Assembly: GCA_013400975.1 (NCBI GenBank)
Contig: WBMZ01000408.1
Span: forward strand, 1 to 64,000
Direction of reading: 5' to 3'
DNA: 64,000 nucleotides
DNA from: Atrichornis clamosus
Lineage: Eukaryota > Chordata > Aves > Passeriformes > Menuridae
Positions 27,301 to 39,300 of this stretch are shown here, piece after piece. Below the pieces are notes generated by a model, which saw nothing but the letters and a program-made list of their open reading frames with translations, ran no database searches and was not told the DNA's origin. Position 1 is the stretch's first letter. Every line of letters begins with the position of its first letter. The position numbers were made by a program, and so were the translations under genes.

Positions 27301-30300
27301 TATCCACACACCAGATAAGCCAAATGCTCTTCCTGTTCAAATGCCACTTCTCAAGACCGCTTGGATTTCATACTGGCCAAGCCAATTGAGTCTGTAATGA
27401 AGTTAAAGGCTGGATGATTGCAGCTAGTTGAGTGCTCTGTCCACTGTAGTCAGGATTTTATCTGCAGGCATTTTGCTTCTGGCTCTCAGCCTGATTTAGT
27501 CCCAGAAAGGAGTGAAACCAAAGCTGTGTGGGCCATCTTTCTTTATGGAGGAGCACACTAAGTCCCTGTAAGTTTGTTTTGAGGTTGTTGCTTGCCGATG
27601 TGTGCTTTGCAGAACAGGAATGAGTCACATGAGGATCATTCTGTATCCAGCAACTACTTCTCCTTTCAACTCTCCATCCCAAAACAGAAGATCTTGTGAC
27701 AAAGAAGAAAGGCGGATTCCTGGCAGCCTGGAAATGCTTTTTCCCTCCCTGGCCCCGTGAGAAGAGCTGTAGCATGTTGTTCAAACAGGTTGATACAAAG
27801 CAAATAAACAGTACTAGAGACATGGGCAGTTTCTGTAAATAGCAGCATGCTGGCCAGAGAGGAGAGGGGCAGGAGAACGTGGGTGTTAGAAAGCAGCTGA
27901 AGAACAAGATGTACATGTAGAAGCGTTTTGTTTTTTCACAGTACACAGAACCTGATACTACTACCACCGTGCCTAGTCATGGCCTAGAAAATATGAAGGA
28001 ATTTGTGGGAGTTTCACCTTCCAGCCAGGCTTTGCAACATCTTTTGTCTCTGCACCAAGAGGCAATTCTTCTCCAGTCCAGTCAGATACCCAGGAACCAC
28101 ACCAGTGGACAGGTGGAACATCTCCAGGTAGGGTTTAGCAAAGGCAGGTTGCAGTTACAGGGATCAGCAATAGTGAGTGTGGGTATCCAGCTCTTGCACA
28201 GCACTTCTCCTCCACAGAAGATCTTTGTTAGCACTGAATAGAAGAGGATTAATATCACTGTCCAAGTGCTAAGTGAGTGTACTGGCCGTGCTTGATAAAG
28301 GACCAATGTGGTGTCAGTGCACAAATAGCTGTCTGCTCACATGGATTTAGCATTGGCAATCTCACACTTGGTGCGCGCTTCTCCAAATCCCACATGGAAT
28401 AAGGTGAGCTATGCCAAATAGCACAATGGCACTTCAGGAGAGAGGTCAGGGGAGGAGAGCAGCCCCAGAAGAGTTGTATCTGAGCTTCTCCCATGCCGAA
28501 GGAGTTTTGTGGAAATGGAGGTAAATTGTGTCCTAAATTTTGCATATCAGCTCTGAAGTTGAAGTGCAATAAATTAATGATGTGAATTGAAACAGAGGAA
28601 GGGACCTAAACATAGCCAGACAAAAGTGAAAAAATGTGTTAGGGTGCTGTGGTGTGGTGTGAATAAGAGAGTCCCAGGTACCTGTCTGGAAGACATTCTA
28701 TGAAATATGTAGGTACCAAGAGTGGTTTTTGTTTGTTCCTGGCATTCTGAAGTATCTCCCTGACACATATTTCCCTGCCATTTCACCTGCCTCTGCAGGT
28801 ACGACTACATCGAGATCCGTGACGGAGACAGTGAAGCAGCAGACCTGCTGGGCAAGCACTGTGGGAACATTGCACCTCCTACAATCATCTCTTCTGGCCC
28901 CTCTCTCTACATCAAGTTCACCTCAGACTACGCACGGCAAGGTGCCGGCTTCTCTCTGCGCTATGAGATCTACAAGACAGGTAAGTGTCTGAGTCAGTGC
29001 CTGTCTCCCAGGTTGTTTGCCACAATTTTCTTCACAAGGAAATGTCTTTGACCACCTTTTCAATGTGATTTCTACCATGTTTTCCAGCAACAAAGGAGTT
29101 TTTGGTTTTTTTATTTAAGCAAATCTGTGCATCACATTTCCAAGAAGGTAAAGTTCTTAGTGGCATGCATTTTTGGATCACAGTGTGGCAATAAAACAGG
29201 GTTCCTCCTTAAATGCTCTCTTGTATTCGAGAACTAGAAACATACATCTTTTCTCCCTGGCATGTGTGAAGGCTGTTAGGGCTAAAAGGGGATTGTCCCT
29301 CTCTTAGAAGTGCATGGAGCTCCCCCTCCTGTGGAGTTGCGATTCAGGGTTGATCAATGACGCTGTGTTTTCTCTCTCAGGAAGTGGGATTTGTAACTGG
29401 GGAGCTCTGGTTTTCAAGTGATTGCTGTCAGCAGTGCTGTCAAGGTCTGAGGCAGCACCTTTCCAGGCTGATATAAGAGAAATTATTCATAATCCTGTTT
29501 AATACTGAACTATTATTGAGGAAAGAAAAAGCTGCTCAACGGCCTTTTAGTAGTGTTTCTGTCTAAATATTTGGCAGAATTTTGTGTCTGGGAAGAAGGA
29601 GGCTTGAGAAAATAACCCACGCTCTGTGTTCATGTGAGAGAGGTGTGCCTGTGTCCTGAGGGAACAGGGGTGTGTGGCATTTGCCCTGTGCCTGCATTCC
29701 TTTGGTGATGTGTTGGAAGACAACATGTATGTGGCTTTCATGTCATTGCATCTAGCAGAAAAAAAATGTCTGTGCCATGGGAGAACCAGAAAGGAGTGCA
29801 ACTGGGTTGCTTTCCAACCTCTTTAAAGAAAAGACAGGGAGCACAGGCAGCAGTGCCCAGGGGCCCTGGCCCAGCTGTGCAGAGGTGTGCAGACAGCCCA
29901 CAACATGACCACAGGTAGATGTGAATGTGGAGACTTTGCCACAAGAGAATGAGAATGATACTCTCTAAATTCCGTGTGAAAGGAAGAGGACAGGACATGC
30001 ATGAAGGATGGATGAGGAAAGTGCTGTTGCTGGTGGTTGCCTGGACTGCATAACTTGCCATTGAGCTGTTGTGCAGCCAACTCACCACTGCTGTTGGTTG
30101 ATGGTTAGGATTCAGATTAGTCCTGAAAGAGTTTAGTGGTTCAGCCAGCTGTTGGGGTTTGCCAAGGCCAGTTACCAGCACAGAGAATTGTAAAGAATGC
30201 CTGTGTACTGGGAAGACTGGGTCGTGGGAAGACTGCTGACCCACCTCAGCCCCCCTTGCCTCTCTCTACCTGTACACCCCTCCCGTGAGCCCAGCAGACT

Positions 30301-33300
30301 GCGCTGAGTTGTGCCTGACCTCACATTGGGTACATGCCCTGAGTCAGGGCACGGGATGGTCCAGCTGCCTAAGGTGGCCAGACCATGCTGTGGGAAGGGA
30401 TAGCAGGCAGGAGCCCCGTCTGTCTGGGTGGGAGCCAGCAAGAGACCAAGTTCCTGAGGAAAGGACAAGTTTTTGCTGGTAGGGAAGGAGAGGAATCAAG
30501 GGCTGGTCTGGAAGAGAGCAGGTATTGGATAGAGGCTAGACCTGAGTTTTTGTCCCCCGATGTAGGTCCCTGCAGTACTGCCCTCAGGTCTGAAGTGGTG
30601 GTGAGGCTCCTTTTGCCACCCCCACCCCCTGCAAGCAGCCATCCTCTCCAGATATAGCCACGCTGTCTTTCAGCCACAGCCCATGAAATCAAGCCTGGCA
30701 AGGCAGGTTATGGCACCGGAGTGTGGATGAGCATGTGATCCAGTAGCACTCCCAGCCCACATCTGCCCAGCCCCAGTCCCCATCAGGGCTCCCAGAGAGG
30801 GCCGTGCTGGCTGTGGGGTTACTGCAGTACAAACAAACCCAGCCTGTCTTTGGCAGACAGGCAGGCATGGGCCAAGTCTCTGTCTGAGCTGTCAGGGTAA
30901 CCACCAAGGGTGTCACCAGCTTTAAAGGTCATCAGATTGTCCCTGTCCACATCAGTAAGGGCAGCCGGGCAGCTGGTGGCTGCAGATTCCTTCTTTCTTA
31001 AAGGTGACCTAAAAAACCAACTCTTATCAATCGAGCATTTATTTCCCCACCTTGTGCTAAATTTCCCTTATCACAGTGTGAGAGAGAAGCAATCTGCATA
31101 CAAACAACCGCATACCGGTCTTTGAATTCCCTGATGGGTATCAGTCAGCGGTCTGTGGGCTGACAAAAGAGCCGCCTGCCCTGGCTGGTCCAGCCTCCCT
31201 GCTGCTCCTTTTGTTAGTCAGTTTGGCAGGGCCGGCCTGAGCTCTTCGGCGCTGGGCATCAAAGTCTCCTCTCAGGCTGGCTTGTGCTGTGTGACTCCCG
31301 TTGATTATCTGCAGCTTTCTTATAAAAAGCTGATCACTGTGTTTGCTGCTATTAGCCAAAATGTAGACAAAGATGCCAAATGCGATAAGAGTCCCACATG
31401 AGGAAAGTGTTCTCTAGTGTGGTGACACAGTTACATCTCTTCCCTGTCTCTAGAGAACAGTCCCTGACTCTGGGTTTAGGCTTTGATTTTCTCCCTAGCT
31501 CGGAGCTTGTGTTATTTTCCCTGTTTTTCGGTTTGTCTTTCAAGTTGTTTGAAACAAAGTACACCCTTATCCCTGTTCATGGAATTATGCTGTGATTTGT
31601 GTTTGGCCTTATTTTTTGCCTCTGCATTTTACCCCACAGGTTCACACCAGAAAAGCTGGCTGCTTCATTAGGTAGTCAATTAAGAGCCTCTCCTGAGTAG
31701 CTCTCCAGCCAGGCACTGCATAATGCAGTGCAAGATCCTGCTATTACTGTGGGCTGCTGGCCTAACTCTGGTAGGTTAATGCTGAATTGAATAACAAGTC
31801 TCCCATTAGTCCTGGGAAGGCTGGTGCTGCCTGGAAGAGCCGGAGCAGAAGGGTTTGTAGAGCAGAAGGAGAGTGTCCCAGTAAAAGTGAAGCAGAAACC
31901 TTTGCGAATGCTAGTGCCTGGTTGCAGCCGTGGCTAGCAGCCTCTCTAACATCCCTTTTCCCCTCTGATAGCTCCAGTCTGCAGATTTCTGTTGCCTATT
32001 GTCCCGGCAAGGGTTTCAAAGTCACCGTGGTATGAATACGACACAAATTCCCCTTTCCCCAGCCACCCCAAGGCACCTTGGCTGTATGAGAGGGGGCACT
32101 GAGCTGGCCCGGCTGCAGCCGAGGCCAGCGCTGAGGTCAGCAATAAATAAGAGGCAACATTGTCTGTCCTCCTCATCATGCAGAGGTCTTCCTTAAGGAT
32201 AGAAATAACTTGCATTTCTGGTGTGGATGGCTCATTCTGTGAAAAAGAGGGCTCTGTTCCTGCTCTCAGCAGAGACCCCCCTGCCACAGCCCCTGTTACC
32301 CCCACTCTGCTGTGGCCATCTTGTGGGGACATATGCTGGAGCTGGCCCCTGTCCCTTGTGTGGGTCTTGGGAGGCTGCAGGCTAAACTTCACCAGGGTTT
32401 GCAGCAAACAGTGGAGGCACTGGCACCCTCCCCCAGGCCCTTTCACTGTGTAAATATTTATGCTTCCAGACTTTCTCAAGAGGAAACTGAGGCACAGATG
32501 TCTGTGCTGGAAGGGTGGAGGTTGCACGAGACTGGCCCCTGGGGACAGCCTTTCCAAAACGAATACATCCCGAATACATCCCGCTACTCCTCTCTGCTCC
32601 GTCCCAGGCAGTTCCCTCCCCAAACGGGGGCTCCTGCATCAGACCTGGACCCACTGTGGCCCCTGGCCTGCACAGCTGCAGGTAGCAACTGTGTCATGAG
32701 GACTGCGTGTGGCAGCTCCCTGCATGCTGGCCAGCCTCTCTGCAGGCTCTGGAGCAGCACACAGGTCTGCCAGCAGGTTACAGGGCCCGGTTACAGGGGA
32801 AAGGGCCAGCTAGCAAAGACAGGCCAGCTTAGTGTGGCCTCCCTGTCCGCCACCACCAGTGTGAGGGACATGGCAGGGTACTGGCCTGTCAAATCACAGC
32901 CATGGCTTTGGATAGGATTGCTCTTCTAGACCTGGTTTTGAGGTAATTGTCAGGAAAATCAGCAATAGTGTACCGGTTACATTTGCAAAGCTGTCTGAGA
33001 GATTTAGAACATGCTGTCCACTACAGTGACCTCATGGACCTTGTCTTGCCACCTGTGGAAAGCTTTGAAAATCACCTTCTCGCTTCTAGCACTAATTCAC
33101 GTAGCTCGTGAGCTGCAGAACATTTCCAGATGTGAATATACAACCCTGCTAAGCTCAAAATGGGGTTTCCACAGTGTCAAGTTGTTGGCATTAAGCTTCA
33201 CTGTTGCTAAGGCTTTGGGCTTTTCCTGCTGCTACAGGCTCCGAGGACTGCTCCAGAAACTTCACTGCCTCCAATGGCACTATTGAGTCTCCGGGTTTCC

Positions 33301-36300
33301 CCGACAAGTATCCACACAACCTGGACTGCATCTTCACCATCATAGCCAAGCCAAAGACAGAAATCCTCCTCCACTTTCTGCTTTTTGACCTCGAGCACGA
33401 CCCACTGCAGGCGGGGGAAGGAGACTGCAAGTACGACTGGCTAGACATCTGGGATGGCATCCCTCAGGGTAAGCCACGGGGTGCTGCACTGCTGTTCTCA
33501 GCCCTTCCTGGTGTCTCTCAAAGCTCCAAAACTGGGCAGTCTGTGTCTGTGAAGGTGCCTAACCCCAAAGGTGGCTGCAGCATGCAACCTGCCATCGGGG
33601 CACTCCATGGCCAGCCTGGGGACAGTGTGCTTGCAGAAGGCTTTATTCATTAAACCCTGAATTACTGCTCTGTTGTAACCACTGAAAAGCTCCATGGGAC
33701 TCTCCAAGACACCAGCAGTTCTCCCTCAGGGAGGGGCAATGGGTTCATGCAATGATGGGAGGACCTCCCTACATTATAGCAACACTCAGAAACAGAGCAT
33801 TTTGGAGCATTTCCCAGCAATTACAGAGCAGTGCCTGCTGCAGTAGATATTTCTGCATGGCATACTACATGGCACCAGGCCACTGGATAGAAAAAATAGC
33901 CCATCCCCAAAGCCGATCCTTCATCCTGATCTGTCCTGCTAAGGCATCCCTGCTGAGTGGTGCCGATGTGCTGGTGACCCAGAGGCCAGTGGAAAAGCAG
34001 GCATTACCTTTGCTACTCTTCCTTTTGCAGTCGGCCCCTTGATAGGCAGGTATTGTGGCACTAAGATGCCATCGGACATCCGCTCAACCACCGGCGTCCT
34101 CTCTCTCACCTTCCACACGGACCTGGCAGTGGCTAAGGACGGTTTCTCTGCTCAGTACTACTTGATCCACCAGGAAGTCCCAGAAAGTAAGTTGGAAATG
34201 TGTATGTATGACCTACTTGTGTCCCCTGTGTTTCCCATCTTTCATTTGGCACATGCAAGAGGGAAGCAGGCAGCAGTGTGTCCAGGAGGTGGTTCCCCAC
34301 CAGCAGTGCAGACAGCAGTTTCACTTAGGTGTGTTCTCTTTTTCTGATAGAAGTGATTTCAGTGAGAATTTCACTTTCTGACCTTCTGTTTACTTTTCAC
34401 TTGTGAAGTCTTCTCAATACCTTTTGGGTTAGAATCCTTCATGTATGTGCTCAGCCCAAAGGATTTAGGGGAAGACTTCAGCATGTGCAGCAGATTCATT
34501 GAAGCATGGGGGAAAAAAATGCTCTCCCTCTCTCTAGTTTTCCAGAAATTCACAGTCCCAAACTACAAATTGGAATTTCTTGGCTGTCTAATTAAAGATT
34601 GCTTAAAGCTTTAAGAATTTCAAGCCAAATTTTGTTTTATAACACTTAATAAAGGAGGTAAATTGATGTGGTGTGAGGAAGTAAGTTGTGTGTTTTGAGA
34701 ATGAAGAGCATTTTGATTCTTTGTGATAACACTTGCAGGCAAGGAAAGGTTCCATTTGTTTTCCCATGGTATTTTTGCATCAGAGCTACTGTTCTTGACC
34801 TCTGTTTGTAGTGAACCTCTGATACAACAGAAGAAGCCTTCAGGATACCCCCGATCACAGAGAAAGGGAAGGAGTTCCTGACCTGCCACTGAAAGTCTAT
34901 GACAGAGAGCAGGGTAGAGTAGGGGTTGTGCAGCACCATGGCAGCAGGGTTACAACTTCTTGCTCTGTGATTGAGTAAGGGATGTTCTGCTGAGGCTCTG
35001 AGAGTTACAGACAAGTATGAGCTCTTCACCATTACCTATTGCCACACTCAGTTGATTTGTTCTTTAATTCCTTTTCTATTCTGTTCTTTAAAAGGATTTG
35101 GAAATAAGACGTTGAACACAAAGCTTGAGAAATCAAGCCCAAGAGCCTTTGTTAAAGGGCCAGGTCTATTTTCATTTATGGTGGTGTAAATTGAAACTTT
35201 AATAATAGCACTGACATCTTAACTTGGCCTGTCATTTCAACCCAAGGTTGACTTGGCCACGTTAAAAACACAGGCAGTTTGGTGGACCCCACCAAACAAA
35301 TTTACAGCAGCAGCACGCTTGGGCCCATGCAGTATTTTCTATAGTGTTTTCTTTGCTATTGTTTTTAGAGGACAGCTGCCATAAAATAGATGAGATGCAC
35401 CATAAAATTGAGCTAACTGTGACTTTTAAAACCTTAGAAGTGAGGAGATCCAAATGAAAGCATATCTGAGTCTTTCATAACCTTCTCTGGTTTATTCCTA
35501 TGGGCCTGATACCACATACAGTGCACACACATATACAGACACATGCACACATGCATCCATACTCTCACATGCACACAAAAACTTTATAGCTGCCCATTCC
35601 AGTCCTTGGCATTCCTGCTGGCAGCACAACAGTAAGCACCCTCCTAATGTGTCTGTCTGTGTTCCTTGCCTTGTCAGTGCTTACATTTCATCTACAGCCT
35701 TCAAGAAGTTGGGAACTTTGTGACAAGGGACTTGGAACATCTTGGTGGAGATGGAGAGAGAGAAGGGACAGAATTGTGTCAAAACTGAGCAAAAATGAAG
35801 AAGACAGAGAAAGGGAGAAAGATCTGGACTGTATTAGTGTTCAGAGGGCCCTGTAAACACAAGGCTGCCTTATCTATAATTTTTCAGTGCCATCTGTGAA
35901 TACACACAATCTGCAAGATGGTGCAGATCTGTTCATCTTTCCAGACAGGCAGCTTTGCTCAGGGTTAGCTGGAGAGATTAGTTCAGGTCTGCCTTCCACT
36001 TGGGGGTGATGTATTGAGACTGTAAACTGATCTCTGTATGTGTGTGTGTCTGCTCTAGACTTTCAGTGCAATGTGCCTCTGGGGATGGAGTCTGGCAGGA
36101 TCTCCAACATGCAGATCAGTGCCTCTTCCACCTACTCAGATGGGCGATGGACCCCTCAACAGAGCCGGCTCAACAGTGATGACAACGGCTGGACCCCCAA
36201 TGTAGACAGCAACAAAGAGTACCTCCAGGTACCTTTCCAGCCCCCTCGCCTCTTCCCCCACCAAATGGAGTGTCACGCTGTTAAACTGACCCTTGACCAT

Positions 36301-39300
36301 AAGGCTTGTTGAATTTTTTATTGCCTCTGTGGCTCATGGGGAGCAGGCAGCAGGGGAGCTGCAGTGCCTCTGTGAAATGCAATGGGCTGGCTCTTCCATT
36401 AGCTTGCCCGCACAAGGACTGACTCAGTCCGCTGTCTCTCTCCCACCCCCTCCTTCCTGCCCAAAACCTTGATGGACTTGCCAGCAGACTGACAGAGAGT
36501 GAGAGATCTCTGCCACTTACAAGGGCCACTGACTCCGCCAGTGACCTGAGGACCAAAGTCTCCAGGGGGTGCGTGGAAAAACAACTAGAATAATATTTAT
36601 CTCATCAGTGATGCAGGGAGCATGAGCGAGCTAATGTCAGGTGGGGGGCTGACAGAGCAAAGGCTTTCCTTGGGAGCTGGTTAGAGCCACAGCCTGTCCG
36701 CACACAGCTTCTGGCTGTGTCACATCACCAGGAGACACTGCTTGCTAAAGGGCACTACGAGCAGGAGGTGGTGAATGTCATTGCCTCTAGCAGACGTCTC
36801 ATTCTTCATTCATGGCAGGGCTACTGAGCCAGCTCTGCTGACCTTTCTCAACCCACGTTGTAAAACAAACAAAAAAACACCAGCAAGGGAAAACCAAGAA
36901 CTGCAGCACTTGCTAATTGGATATCATGTTTTTATTTTACATGGAAAAAGTCACTCTCTGTCCTGCTTTAATGGACATGAGCTTCTGTGCAGATCCTGTT
37001 GCTTGGTCTGAGGCAGGAAGAAGACTCTGTGATGGTCCTGTATGAACAGACATCAAGATCCTTAGTTACTCTCTTGTCCCATGGTTCTGACGTCAGGCCT
37101 GGGGAGGGTTGTGCCTGTAGAACTGTGCACCCAAGATGGAGTGAGACAGGCTGAATTTGCACCTTTTCGTTTTTCAGAGACAAAGGGAGGAACTAACTAG
37201 CCACCCTGGACTCTCAGGTGGTCACCACTCTCTCTCTTGTCCCTTTTTCCCCTGGAAAGGTGGACCTCCACTTCCTGACTGTGCTCACAGCCATTGCCAC
37301 GCAGGGTGCCATCTCAAGGGAAACCCAGAAGGGCTACTATGTCCGTACCTACAAGCTGGAGGTCAGCACCAACGGGGAGGACTGGATGATGTACCGACAC
37401 GGGAAAAACCACAAGGTAAAGGCCTTTTTGTCTCTTTTGCCTGCACCTTGGTGAGTCTTGCAGTCAATAAGAGGAAAGAGAACAGAGAGATTTTGCAGGC
37501 CTGAAGGGTTTAATCTGTGAGGACACCCTTTCCCGATGACAGTTAAAAGACTGATGATGCTCTGAGCAGAAATAGTCCTTTCTCCTCTGCACAGCAATGA
37601 GAAAACACTATTCCTTGGAAAACCTGGCTGCTGCTGCATCTTTCGTGGTGGCAAGAGCATGTTCTTTGACTACAAATGAAGGAGAAAGTGTTTTCACAGC
37701 CGGTGCTTTGCCACACAAGATTCATTGAGCTTTTATGGTCGTAGACCCGTCTGCATGCTGGGTTAACAATCACAAAACCACATGAAACTGTAGTTCAGGA
37801 GTTACTGAGGCCTGGAAATGAAAGGGCACAAATCCTAAGAGGCGATCACACCGTCCCAGAGAACAAAATGAGCAATAAATAATGAGAAACAATTCGGGCT
37901 GCCAGAGCTGTGGGATCTGCACTAGCAGGCACAGTCAGCAAGGGTCCATTGAGCCCTGGGAGCTGTGCATGCTCTTACCGTGTTTCTGGAACACCCACAG
38001 AGGTGGGAACAAGGAGGAGGGAGGGTAAATATGGGTGTTCATCCATTTCACACCTTACAGGGCGCTGGTGTGTGGCCGGGAAAGATAAACTTGAGGTGGT
38101 TTGCTTGGAAGGTTTGGTGTATGGGGAGGGGGTTTAAGGGAGCCTTAGTGCTGGGCTGGTCTTCTCTGTCAATTGCTTTGGTCATGTGGTTCTTCCCTGG
38201 TTAAGGGTGCCTCGAGAAAGCACTTCCCTGCTCTTCTGTGGCATCCACCAGCACTGCTGCCATGTTCAGGTCCTCCCTGTTGACGTGCCATACTCTGTCT
38301 GTGTGAACTCTGTGGCTGGGGTCCCACACATCTCCCCCCACACACACATCCCAGTAATTTCTGATTGCTCAGCACTTCTATTAAATTAGCTATCCCTTCC
38401 ATTTGCTGGCAAAGGCACTGCTGGCATGAAATGAAGTAGCCTGCCTTGTCCAGGATTCATCCAGACATTTCCTTCCCTTCCGGGCTGTGTGATTTCCCCT
38501 TCCCCACAAGTGTGTCTTAGGTTCAAATTCCCTCTGCTTCCCAGAATGAGTCCTCTCTGTGCAGAGGTCCCTATCAGGGTCTCATACCTGCAATATTTGG
38601 AGTATTTAAACTCACGTGCCAGTGAGGTGGTGCTAGTCCTATTTTAGAAGTAGGGAAATGGAGAAACGAGGCAGCCCAGCACCACACAGGGGAGTCAGCA
38701 GCTGAGCTCCCCCAGATTTTGGGTGTGCTGGCTCCAGGGCACTAGATCATGGCAGAGCTCATGTATAACCCTAAAACAGTGCCTAGGCAGTGGTGTGGAG
38801 GCTCTGTGCTCTCCCAGGACCCACTCATCAGAGCAGACCTTTCTCTGAGCCAGGGCCATCCCTCCTCACCCCGGGTGAGTTTGGGGTTTCATTGGTACCA
38901 TTTCTGTAAGCTGAGGCAGGCAGGAGATATGCATCGTGCTGTGCAGAGATGGGTTAAATACACAGCTTAGTGTTTTAAATAACGACTGGCAACAGATTTA
39001 CCTTATTGAGTCTTAACTGGAGCAGGAATCTGGTCTGGAGGGTGGTTTTAGTTGCAGAGGAGAATAAATGACCCATCCTTGTAGTCCTGGGCGTTGGACA
39101 CTGGATCGTCAGCTAGGGTGGAGCAGGACAGCACAGCTGGTTTCAGTGCTGCTAAGCCAATTTACATTGCTCCAGCAAGACCCTAAAGCCTGGCTGGTGT
39201 CAATCCGAAACAATCCCATAGCTACCTGAATTGCCACCATTTCAGGATTTGGCCCTTGATTCCTGTCAGCTTTTTTCTACTCTGTTTGCTCTTTTCATAA

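Larger units (their letters stand above)
12278..28798 (+). other. NRP2: NRP2 intron 2 (16.5 kb)
   Basis: Phase 2 intron, donor GTAAGA and acceptor CTGCAG, the largest in the window. It holds a G20 tract (12774-12793), an ancient repeat-like motif (13341-13402), a 16-bp palindrome (14267-14282), a pyrimidine minisatellite with an assembly gap (about 15187-15360), an AT-rich block with homeodomain-like sites (17121-17193), a T- and C-rich stretch (22580-22642) and a MIR-like fragment (24225-24330). Open frames on both strands are short and lack recognisable domains. I see no internal exon. Confidence 0.9.
28981..33237 (+). other. NRP2: NRP2 intron 3 (4.3 kb)
   Basis: Phase 1 intron, GTAAGT to CTACAG. 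It includes an AT-rich, repeat-free block at about 31285-31400 that could be regulatory, an 11-bp tandem duplication (32561-32582) and a short MIR-like antisense core near 32472-32505. Two long open frames overlap on opposite strands (31946-32623 minus, 32312-32929 plus) in a GC-rich part; neither resembles a known protein and both look like chance. Confidence 0.9.

Noticed and set aside
27458..27967. Minus-strand open frame of 169 codons in intron 2
   Set aside because: No recognisable motif or homologue comes to mind and there is no supporting signal; this length is expected by chance in 64 kb read in six frames.
29738..30244. Minus-strand open frame of 168 codons in intron 3
   Set aside because: It resembles no protein I know and lacks exon signals.
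31946..32929. Overlapping long open frames on both strands (225 codons minus, 205 codons plus)
   Set aside because: The translations show no domain or family resemblance, are low in stop codons because of local GC richness, and lie inside NRP2 intron 3 without splice or promoter support.
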